A stretch of DNA of 64,000 bases from positions 372,001 through 436,000 of the forward strand of contig JAQFWX010000020.1 in the NCBI GenBank assembly GCA_027605045.1, given 5' to 3'. The position numbers were made by a program, and so were the translations under genes. Each line of letters opens with the position of its first letter. The first letter of the stretch is position 1. Below the pieces are notes generated by a model. It was not told where the DNA came from and searched no databases. It saw only the letters and a program-made list of their open reading frames with translations. This document shows, in pieces, positions 55,909-64,000 of the stretch. This DNA is from Phallus indusiatus. Taxonomy: Eukaryota; Basidiomycota; Agaricomycetes; Phallales; Phallaceae.

Positions 55909-57564
55909 ATGCTTGATCGCGTCCCATACGAAATATTCAGTACGATCATCAAACTTTCGAACAGACGTTATCTTCTTTCCGATTCCAGCTTCGGGCATGA
56001 GACAAGCCTACCTCCTATTGAAGCGACGCGTGTTTGTCGCTCGTGGAGGAAAGCACTTCTCGGCGACCCAACAATGTGGACTAGTATTCTGTTCAAGTAT
56101 ACCGAAATAGACTTGGACGAACTTGTCAAAATTCTTTCATGGTCTGGTTCCATGCCATTGGACGTGTATATCGAAAAGGGCGACAATTTTCTTCGCTCGC
56201 ATCACTTTGTGGATCTAATTTGCAAGCTCCCTCGCCTTTTACAAGAGATGGGCAGAATTCGAACATTCCGGGTACTGTTACCGGCAAATGTAGCAGGCGC
56301 AGTCCTATGCTTGTTCAGGTTTCCTGCCCCTGTGCTACAAAAGTTCTATTTCGAAATCGATGAAGACACACAATCAGAATTGGAATGGGTCTCTCTTCAC
56401 GAGGCTTTCACTGTCAACCGAACTCCTTTTTTTAAAAGGGCGCCCAACCTTGAAATCGTACATCTCCCGATCTCTTCAGGCTTTGGGGGACTTCAATCTA
56501 TCTCCTTTTGGAAAAATCTATCGAAAATCCATTTTCAGTTCATCTCTGAAATAGGCATCAACGGCAATTACCTGCTCGACATTCTTCAACTCTCGTCGCC
56601 AAACCTTCGCGCTCTCAGTCTCGTATGGTTATGTGGAACAGTACTCATTTCTTTTGATTGGGACTCTTCTCGTCGGATTTACCTGCCAAATCTACAAGCA
56701 CTCTCACTTCAAGGCACATGCGAAACCCATCATATCAATTCCATTCTGAAACATCTGGATTTTCCAGTCGACAAAGTCAACTTCGATATTGTCTGCCTCG
56801 GCCGCTACCCTTCAAATCCACTCAACGGTTCAACACCGTCCTTAATGGGCTTCATTTCCGAACGTCGTCTTTCACTACTCTCGTTCTTCAATGACTCAAG
56901 ATACAAAATGGGCTTCAGCTTTTCTGAACAGACGTCGGACCTAAACCTGGAATCCCCAGAAGTACCCAATTTGTTCAGCGGAAATTCAGTATTCAGGACT
57001 CTGTTCAACCATCGTGCACTTTTTCATGAGCTGTCTAATCTCCTCCAAGAAAGCCGAATGTCGGAGACTATCACACATTTGTGTTCGGAAGACTACCCTT
57101 TAGAAGCCACGATGCTCAGAAACGTTCTACTTTTACTACCAAATCTACAATACTTCCAAATCTATCACGGAAGTTCATACGAAAATTCTTCTCTTCAGAA
57201 CTCATACTTGGAAGCCTTATTACCCCCGAGGGAACGAATACACCATTCAAAATCATCTGACCTCCAAACAGAGGTGACAAGCTCAAACTCGGAAATAAAT
57301 GACGAACCCAATCAAGCACATTCGCTCCCTTGCCCCTCTCTGCATACATTACAGCTAGTTCTTCGTGGCGAAGATCTAGAACTCGACGAATCCTACCTTC
57401 AGGATCTCCTTCAGTGTCTTTTATTTCGCGAAGAGACTGGACATCCGTTAAAATCGGTCATTATCTGGTATGAGTCTTTGTTCATGGTAGCCTTTTTCAA
57501 TGATTGGTTGGAGGGACTGGACCTTAAACAATTGGGCAGCGTCGTTGAGTTTAGGTTATTGTGA
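55909..57564 (+). CDS. F-box protein, copy 2
   Basis: Intronless, 551 residues. It starts MLDRVPYEIFSTIIKLSNRR with SLPPIEATRVCRSWRK and DPTMWTSI, which is the F-box-like domain. Irregular leucine-rich segments follow (LEIVHLPISSGF, LPNLQALSLQGTC, LPNLQYFQIYHG). The N-terminal 90 residues are almost identical to the copy at 61004. The later part differs by many substitutions and small indels. It belongs to a tandem unit with the zinc-binding gene at 59415. The expected role in an SCF ubiquitin ligase is inference. Confidence 0.8.
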   Translation: MLDRVPYEIFSTIIKLSNRRYLLSDSSFGHETSLPPIEATRVCRSWRKALLGDPTMWTSILFKYTEIDLDELVKILSWSGSMPLDVYIEKGDNFLRSHHFVDLICKLPRLLQEMGRIRTFRVLLPANVAGAVLCLFRFPAPVLQKFYFEIDEDTQSELEWVSLHEAFTVNRTPFFKRAPNLEIVHLPISSGFGGLQSISFWKNLSKIHFQFISEIGINGNYLLDILQLSSPNLRALSLVWLCGTVLISFDWDSSRRIYLPNLQALSLQGTCETHHINSILKHLDFPVDKVNFDIVCLGRYPSNPLNGSTPSLMGFISERRLSLLSFFNDSRYKMGFSFSEQTSDLNLESPEVPNLFSGNSVFRTLFNHRALFHELSNLLQESRMSETITHLCSEDYPLEATMLRNVLLLLPNLQYFQIYHGSSYENSSLQNSYLEALLPPRERIHHSKSSDLQTEVTSSNSEINDEPNQAHSLPCPSLHTLQLVLRGEDLELDESYLQDLLQCLLFREETGHPLKSVIIWYESLFMVAFFNDWLEGLDLKQLGSVVEFRLL

Positions 57565-59050
57565 AGTCTGTCAATGCAAGTAATTGTTGGATACATGAGC
57601 TTCAAACAGCTTAGTATAGTCGCACAATAGTGTTCACATGCCTCGTCAATTCAAAACTGGGGAAAAATAGATACAAAAGTATCACTTTTTATATGTTTTT
57701 GAAGAGACCGTGCTTAAGTAATAGATAGAAGAAAAAGAGACGAGGAAAGGAAAATAAAGTGCATGGATTTTCCCAGTGCCGTTGTGCTGTGTCAGATCCA
57801 GAAATGCTAACATTATTAAACATCTAAACCCTAAGATTATCACAAGATCCAGTGCCAACGAGCACTTCGTCCAAAATGACGGGAGAAGTTTCATTTCTGA
57901 CTGTTATGGCCATTTGGCTGTTGGCTCAAACCACCGCCACCCCGCCGTCTTGAAACAGTTCCCTCGGAATGACTTGCTTACCAAAAGTGAATACAAATGA
58001 AAAAGGAGCAGGATTTTTGAAAAAAAAAAGAATGTGAAATGAATGTCTATGAGAAAGTGGAGATGGCACGGACCTATCAAAATAAAGGAACGTGAACGTT
58101 GAAATATGCCCGTCGGGTAACCATCACGTCGCGACACTTCGTCATTGATTTTGATGGTACATTGATCTATAGAATCTGTAAGCGAGAGAAATTGCGTAGC
58201 AAACAAAAGATAAAACAACAAAGGGAAGCGGGTGTTGATGCCAGTGGAGAGTGTTATGGATGAGTGCCAGTGGAGCGAAATGATGATTAACGAACATTAG
58301 GAAGGCGCGGCGATGGTAAAAGGTAGAGATGCCTAGAGAAGATATAAGCATGAATGCATGAGCCACAAGGCTCAGGTTCATTCACTCACCGTCATATACA
58401 CACGATTATCTTCATGTATTTTTCCTGCTTTCCTCCGCTTCAAGTTCATCCACTTGTATTGCTTTGACGCTGCCTGTGACTGTGAATATATACACATGGA
58501 TCTTTGAGTGTAGACGAGTTTTGCAACATACTTTGATTGTGAGGGTTGTTTCGGAACTTCGTCCTTGACAAACACTACTGATTCCGTTTGTTACAATGTA
58601 ACATAGGTCCCAGTTCTAATCCTATTCCAGTCGTGCGTGCGCGCAGGACCGACTTGGTACTACTAAAACTTGGCGTTTAGCGTGAAACTTTCCTACTAGT
58701 GCGTTGCACATGATACATGAATGAAATGTTAACAGAGAATGTGTGATATAGAGGTAAAGAGAAAGATGCGAAAATTCAAGAACTAATTGCGTGACAGGCC
58801 ATGGCATCTTTTAAACGCTTACGACTTGAGCTTTTGGCATGATTCTGCACAGACCTGAGACAGCAAAATGCAAGCTCGCAATAAACAATGCAAACGTTAA
58901 CCGTACTAAATTGCAATCGTAACAATACATGCATACATTGGGTTTTTGTGATAAGCGTTTTTGGGAAGGTTCACAGTGAGAATTAGGAACCAATTGTTTC
59001 ACTGCGAAATTCTCTGCTAAATCGCATTACGGTTCACGAGTAATTATATT
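57565..59050. other. 1.5-kb spacer absent from the second duplication unit
   Basis: In the unit at 61004-64000 the promoter block of the zinc-binding gene begins just downstream of the F-box stop. Here about 1.5 kb separates them. No gene is supported in it. Short minus-strand frames at 57682-58807 are unremarkable. Confidence 0.45.
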
Positions 59051-59414
59051 GTTTGAGAATACGGGACCATAAAAAACCTTTCACGCTACATGAAGATGTT
59101 GGTTAGTCATTTTCCGGAGTAACATACAAAGTAGCACAGCTTTCAAAACAATATCATTCGGTCCGTTCGGTCTAAAGCCGAATGGAAAGGCGTAAATACA
59201 TGGACGGGGACACAGGAGGGTCGTCCTATTTGTCCACTGTGATGTGCCCATTCAACGGTCCGTATGTCACATCTTTATCAAAGGGCGTCGCGTCCACCAC
59301 CGACAAAGTTGTCCACCCGTTGTATATATAATATACGTGGAGATCGTCCTTCACAACAAGCCAACCTTTTCCCATCTAACCCTCGTTAACTCTATAATCT
59401 TCAATCTCCGAACA
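59051..59414 (+). promoter_or_regulatory. Promoter block of the zinc-binding gene, duplicated at 62761-63150
   Basis: Strongly conserved between the two units, for example CCTTTCACGCTACATGAAGA and CGTAAATACATGGACGGGGA. A TATATATA box at 59323-59330 lies 85 bases before the ATG. The other copy has GTATATAATTATA in the same place. Confidence 0.65.
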
Positions 59415-60332
59415 ATGCGCCACATCAACTATCGCTTTCCAACTCAAGCCACCGTCGTTGAAGATTATTCATACCTCCACCCCAACTTGCGTCCGGTTCA
59501 ACCTCCACCCCCACCTCCCGCTCCAATCGTGCGTGTTGATCCCAATATCTATAACACCCAGTCTATTAACGGGTGTTTTTTAGGACGATATGCCGCCACC
59601 CATAATCGATTACGGATTGGGGATTATATGGGTACCACGTAGAATGCACGTGGGGATGGATGAGTGGCGGACGACGATCAATAATGTGCCCCAAGGGCCT
59701 ATGTTTCGTAAGACGCGTCTTTCCCTTCTTTCGTGCAAGTTGCTGATATGACGTTCATAGCTGACCAAGATGAACCGTCTGAACAGGGATCTAGTCCTGG
59801 GGTTGCGAACCACCGGGGTGTTAATATTGACCCTGATTCGCAATTGCAAACCAACTGTACAATCAACACCAGGTACGCGACCCGATCGCGAACCATGTCT
59901 CCATTGTCCTCTCCATTAAACGGGAAATCAACCACTGCTGCCCCCAGCAAACTGTGCTCAAAGAAATCCAAATCATGCACTGAGGAGGAAGAGCTAAACT
60001 CCGTTCCCGGTCTTTACAAACGTACCGGGAGAATAACCTGGAAATGTATGTTTAGAGATCCTATCAGTAGAGCACCATGCCGCAAGCCAGTTATTGAGGG
60101 GTCCAGAAATCTCCGGCGTCACATTGGAGTCCACGCTAAAAGGGAGCAGGCATTGATTGATGATGATGAACTTGCACCCGAAGAGGCCATCGCTCTTCCG
60201 CGACAGGTCCTCATGGTGTATGAGTGCAAGGACCGGAATTGTGGATATTTGAAAGAGAAAGGGAAACCGTATCGTTTAGTGGACTATCGGGTGGATAATA
60301 AAAAGGCTCAACATCTTCGGTATTATCATTAG
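59415..60332 (+). CDS. Small zinc-finger-like protein, tandem copy 1
   Basis: Three exons (59415-59528, 59584-59707, 59761-60332) give 269 residues. The N-terminus is MRHINYRFPTQATVVEDYSY with a poly-Pro run. Exon 2 encodes DDMPPPIIDYGLGIIWVPRR and NNVPQGPMF. The C-terminal half has two Cys/His groups: WKCMFRDPISRAPC with RRHIGVH (C-x9-C..H-x3-H) and YECKDRNC with AQHLRYYH (C-x4-C..H-x4-H). These look like degenerate C2H2 fingers, so zinc and perhaps DNA binding are inferred. A basic/acidic Ser-rich linker joins the parts. I do not recognise the family. A twin follows at 63151. The exon-1 donor choice (GTGCGT) is supported by the same arrangement in the twin. Confidence 0.7.
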
Positions 60333-61003
60333 TGGTGTCACAGAAGAGATTGAACAAAGCGGGATAGGGACAAGAAGTTACATAAATACACTTGTAAAAC
60401 TAATGTTGTATTGTAAGAGAATAGGAAGTAAGGAATAGAGATAGAGAAGTGTACCTTAAGTTTACCGACAAGTTCATATATGATTCTCTTTTGAATGAGA
60501 TGCTTGACGATGTGAATGTATAGACCGAAAGGCGAGGACAAAGTCAGGACAAAGGGAGGGAGCTTGACGGAGTTTGAAGTGAGTTAGCACCCGTAAACAT
60601 CGCGTCGACGTTCCAGGTTCGGCTCGGAGAAGTTGACCGAATGTCAACGCCGTCACTACTATGTGAGTCCTAGTCGGTCAATTGGAAGCCATTTGATGTG
60701 TTCGCCGGAAGTCAGTAGTGATAAACAATATCTTGCTGAGAAAAGCTTGAGGAGCGTATAATTTATAAAATGTAATCAAATAGGACTACGCTGAAGTTCA
60801 GCACGTCTTTCTTGAGTTTTCAACGACTATCTGGCCTCATAAATAAAATTACCTTGGCTCATTGGATGACGAGACTAGTAGCTACAACTTGAAAGACTGA
60901 ACTAAAAAAAATTTCAAACTCCAGACGGCCTCGTGCGAATAACCTTAGGCGTGGGCGCTTATACTTTCAACTTCTTCAGCCAAACAACAGCTGAATCCTG
61001 ATC
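60333..61003. other. Spacer between the two duplication units
   Basis: No gene is seen. The last 100 bases are similar to the leader of F-box copy 2 (CTCGTGCGAATAACC.TAGGCG), so the duplication boundary lies within this stretch, before about 60900. Confidence 0.45.
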
Positions 61004-62722
61004 ATGCTTAATCGCATCCCATACGAAATATTCAGTACGATCATCAAACTTTCGAACAGACGTTATCTTCTTTCCGATTCCAGCTTCGGGCATGAGACAA
61101 GCCTACCTCCGATTGATGCGACACGCGTTTGTCGCTCGTGGAGGAAAACACTTCTCCGCGACCCAACAATGTGGACTAGTATACTGCTCAAGTATACCGA
61201 AATGAACTTTGATGAACTTGTCGAAATCCTTTCATTGTCTGGTTCTATGCTATTGGACGTGTTTATCGAAAAGGGCGACAATCATCCCCACTCGCAGCAT
61301 TTTGTGGATTTAATCTGCAAACTCCCTCGCCTTTTACAAGAGATGGGCAGAATTCGAACATTCCGAGTACTGTTACCGACAAAGATAGTAGGCGCGGTTC
61401 TATGCTTGTTCGTACATCCTACCCCTGCGTTACAAAAGTTCTGCTTCGAAGTTAATGAAGATGGAGAAATACAACCAGAAATGGAATGGGTCACTCTTCA
61501 CGAAGTCCTCCTAGGCCTCACTATCGACCAATCCCTTTCTTATCGAATGGCGCCCAACCTTAAACACGTACATCTCCCGATCTCTTCAGGTTTGGAGGGA
61601 CTTCGATCTGCTTGTTTTTGGAGAAATCTATCGAAAATTCATTTTCAGTTCATCTCTAGCATACCCATAGACGGCAATATCCTACTTGATATATTTCAAC
61701 ATTCAGCATCATGTCTTCGCATTCTCAGTCTCACATGGTCACTTGTAAGCCCCAGCATTATCCTCTCCAGGCATCATTCTTCTCGTCGTGTATCCCTTCC
61801 GTGTCTACAAGAACTGTCACTTCGAGGCACGTGCGAAATCGATTATATCAACTTTGTTTTGGAACGTCTAGATTTTCCTATCGACAAAGTCAACTTTGAT
61901 ATTACCTGCGTCGATCTCTACCCCCAGTTGTATGACTCAACATCCTTAATGCACTTCATTTCCCAACACCGTCTTTCACTACTCACGATCTCCAGTAGCT
62001 CAACAGATGAAATGGCCATCAGCTTCTCTGAACAGACGTCGAACATGAACATGGAATCCCCACCGCCTAATTTGTATTCTAGTGGAAATCCAGTATTAAG
62101 AACTCTGTTCGACGGCTTGGACGATCTGTCTTATCTGCTCCGAGAAACTAGAATGTCGGATACTATCACGCATGTTTGTTTGGAAGACTGTCTCCTGAAA
62201 ACTACGGTGCTCAGAGATATCCTGGTTTTACTACCGAATGTACAATACTTCCGTGTCTATCACGCGAGTAGATACGAAGTTTTGGATTCCCTTCCGAGCT
62301 TGTATTTGAGGGCCTTAATACCCCCGGGAGATCGGGTACGGCATTCAAAATCAAATCTCCAGACAAAGGGGACAGATTCAAACTCGGAAATAAATAACAA
62401 GCCCAATCAAGCACATTTGCTCCATTGCTCCTCTCTGCATACACTACAACTAGTTTTTCGTGGCCATTTCGTCGACCCTGGAGAACCCTATCTTCGTGCT
62501 TTCCTTCGGTGTTACAAATTCCGCGAAGAGACAGGGCATCCATTCAAATCGATCATCATCTGGTATGAAATTTTGTACACGGTAGTATGTTTCACAGAGT
62601 GCTTTGAGGCATCGAACCTTAAACATTTGCACAATATCGTTGAATTTAGATCATTGCCCATGTCTCCAAATTATTTTAGCGCACTATCCCCTACGGAGTA
62701 CACAGATGATTTTGAAGAATAG
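61004..62722 (+). CDS. F-box protein, copy 3
   Basis: Intronless, 572 residues. It begins MLNRIPYEIFSTIIKLSNRR with SLPPIDATRVCRSWRK and DPTMWTSI, and it is nearly identical to copy 2 over the F-box. Leucine-rich segments follow (LKHVHLPISSGL, LPCLQELSLRGTC, LPNVQYFRVYHA). The C-terminus is about 20 residues longer than in copy 2 and acidic at its end. The frame is intact, so both members of the recent pair appear usable. Function is inferred from the F-box only. Confidence 0.8.
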   Translation: MLNRIPYEIFSTIIKLSNRRYLLSDSSFGHETSLPPIDATRVCRSWRKTLLRDPTMWTSILLKYTEMNFDELVEILSLSGSMLLDVFIEKGDNHPHSQHFVDLICKLPRLLQEMGRIRTFRVLLPTKIVGAVLCLFVHPTPALQKFCFEVNEDGEIQPEMEWVTLHEVLLGLTIDQSLSYRMAPNLKHVHLPISSGLEGLRSACFWRNLSKIHFQFISSIPIDGNILLDIFQHSASCLRILSLTWSLVSPSIILSRHHSSRRVSLPCLQELSLRGTCEIDYINFVLERLDFPIDKVNFDITCVDLYPQLYDSTSLMHFISQHRLSLLTISSSSTDEMAISFSEQTSNMNMESPPPNLYSSGNPVLRTLFDGLDDLSYLLRETRMSDTITHVCLEDCLLKTTVLRDILVLLPNVQYFRVYHASRYEVLDSLPSLYLRALIPPGDRVRHSKSNLQTKGTDSNSEINNKPNQAHLLHCSSLHTLQLVFRGHFVDPGEPYLRAFLRCYKFREETGHPFKSIIIWYEILYTVVCFTECFEASNLKHLHNIVEFRSLPMSPNYFSALSPTEYTDDFEE

Positions 62723-63150
62723 TTTTAGATGAATAATACATTGACGATGTGTCATAAATTGTTTGAAAACATGGTACCGTAAAAACCTTTCACGCTACAT
62801 GAAGATGTCGTTTAATCATTTCCCGGAGCAACATACCAAGTAGCACACCTTTCAATATAATATCATTTGGTCCGTTCGGTCTGGAAGCCGAGTGGAAAGG
62901 CGTAAATACATGGACGGGGACACAGGAGGGTCGTCCTAATTGTCCACTGTGGTGTGCCCATCCGACGGCCGCGGTCCGTATGTCACATCTTTATCAAAGG
63001 ACATCGCGTCCACCCCCGACAAAGTTGTCCCCCGTTGTATATAATTATAAAATACGCGGAGATCGTCCTTCACGACAAGTCAACCTTTTCCCCCTTCCTA
63101 ACTCGCGTCACCCAACCCTCGTTGACTCTATAATCTTCGATCTCCGAACA

Positions 63151-64000
63151 ATGCGCCACATCAACTATCGCTTTCCAGCTCAACCCACCGTCCATGAAGA
63201 TTATTCGTATCTACACCCAGATTTGCGTCCGGTTCAACCTCAACCCCCATCTCCCGCTCCGATCGTTCGTGTTGATCCGATTTCTACAACACCCAGTAAT
63301 TGAACGCGTTTTTTCTAGGACGATATGCCACCACCCATATTCGATTACGAATTAGGAATCATGTGGCTACCACATAGAATGCACGTGGGGGTGAATGCGT
63401 GGCAGACGACGATCAACAATGTGCCCCAAGGACCTATGTTCCGTAAGACGCGTCTTTCCTTTCTTTCGTGCAAGTTGCTGATATGACGTTTATAGCTGAC
63501 CAAAACGAACTGTTTGAGAAGGGTTCTAGTCCTGAGATTGCGAACCACGGGGATGTTAATATTGACCCTGATTCGCAATTGCAAACCAAAAATCAAACGA
63601 ACACCAGGTACGCGACCCGGTCGCGAACCACGTCTCCATTGTCCTCTCCATGTAATGGAAAATCAATCACGGTTACCCCCAGCACGATTTCCTCGAAGAA
63701 ATCCAAAACACGCATTGAGGAGGAAGAGCTAAACTCCGTTCCCGGTCTTTACAAACGTACTGGGAGAATAACCTGGAAATGTATGTTTAGGGATCCGATC
63801 AGCAAAGTATCATGCCGCAAGCCAGTTATTGAGGGGTCCAGAAATCTCCGGCGTCATATGGGAGTCCACGCTAAAAGGGAGCAGGAATTGATTGATGAGG
63901 CTGAACTTGCACCTGAAGAGGCCATCGCTCTTCCGCGACAGGTCCTCATGGTGTATGTGTGCAAGGACCGGAATTGTGGATATTTGAAAGAGAAAGGGAA
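63151..64000 (+). CDS. Small zinc-finger-like protein, tandem copy 2 (cut by window end)
   Basis: Exons 63151-63264, 63319-63442 and 63496 to beyond 64000, with the same phases as copy 1. The frame stays open to the edge. The N-terminus is MRHINYRFPAQPTVHEDYSY. Exon 2 reads DDMPPPIFDYELGIMWLPHR. The Cys/His groups are kept: WKCMFRDPISKVSC with RRHMGVH, and YVCKDRNC at the end of the window. Substitutions relative to copy 1 are concentrated in the Ser-rich linker. The fingers and exon borders are conserved, which suggests that both copies are under constraint. Confidence 0.7.

Larger units (their letters stand above)
61004..64000 (+). repeat. Second unit of a tandem segmental duplication
   Basis: Repeats the order F-box gene, promoter block, zinc-finger-like gene found at 55909-60332, in the same orientation. 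It lacks about 1.5 kb of the spacer. It runs off the right edge of the window. Confidence 0.85.

Overview
The window is eukaryotic and almost certainly from an Agaricomycete (mushroom-forming basidiomycete). Genes are broken by many short introns, mostly 45-65 bases with GT..AG ends. Several families are typical of that group: DUF6532- and DUF6533-like proteins, FunK1 fungal-type kinases, F-box proteins of the 'LDRVPYE..' kind and small Cys-containing secreted proteins. There is also a chromodomain Ty3/Gypsy retrotransposon. No prokaryotic feature, CRISPR array, rRNA or convincing tRNA was seen.

Layout. 1-6914: a Ty3/Gypsy chromovirus on the minus strand with one LTR (6570-6914), gag, and pol in the -1 frame behind an A-AAA-AAT slip site. 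The other LTR lies beyond base 1. A convergent plus-strand ORF (1-711) with a canonical Zn2Cys6 cluster sits where an extra 3' ORF of the element would be. 6915-7418: more TTCGA-rich repeat-like DNA. 7419-9224: a DUF6532 gene with no visible 5' end. 9507-10625: an N-terminal remnant of a FunK1 kinase. 11584-11985: a small secreted 6-Cys protein. 15486-17387: an F-box/leucine-rich protein. 17866-18814: an unrecognised 254-residue protein. 19664-about 22528: an EZH2-type Polycomb methyltransferase. 22898-23569: the CCAAT-binding subunit HAP3/NF-YB. 24030-24470: a small unrecognised protein. 28069-28859: a secreted 8-Cys protein. 29382-34338: SEC31 (COPII coat). 34562-35868: GPN2 GTPase. 36550-38062: an 11-exon unrecognised gene. 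From 41 kb the region is accessory: F-box genes (41215, 43482, 55909, 61004), an MFS transporter (46811-48911), a DUF6533-like membrane protein (49797-51175), a broken FunK1 gene (51786-54397), a sulfotransferase-like gene (54517-55512) and two copies of a small zinc-binding protein gene (59415, 63151).

How it fits together. The central 19-38 kb block is a housekeeping core (chromatin, CCAAT transcription factor, vesicle coat, GPN GTPase) with no operon-like link between the genes. The flanks are dynamic. FunK1 occurs as an inverted pair about 41 kb apart, one copy cut short and one carrying in-frame stops. An F-box gene plus a zinc-binding gene has been duplicated in tandem together with the promoter. 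Other repeats (39.9-40.3 kb, 39.3/43.1 kb) mark further local duplication. The best candidates for something undescribed are the antisense Zn2Cys6 ORF of the retroelement and the duplicated F-box/zinc-binding module.

Exon junctions were worked out by eye from splice signals and reading-frame phase. Where no consistent junction was found, this is stated.
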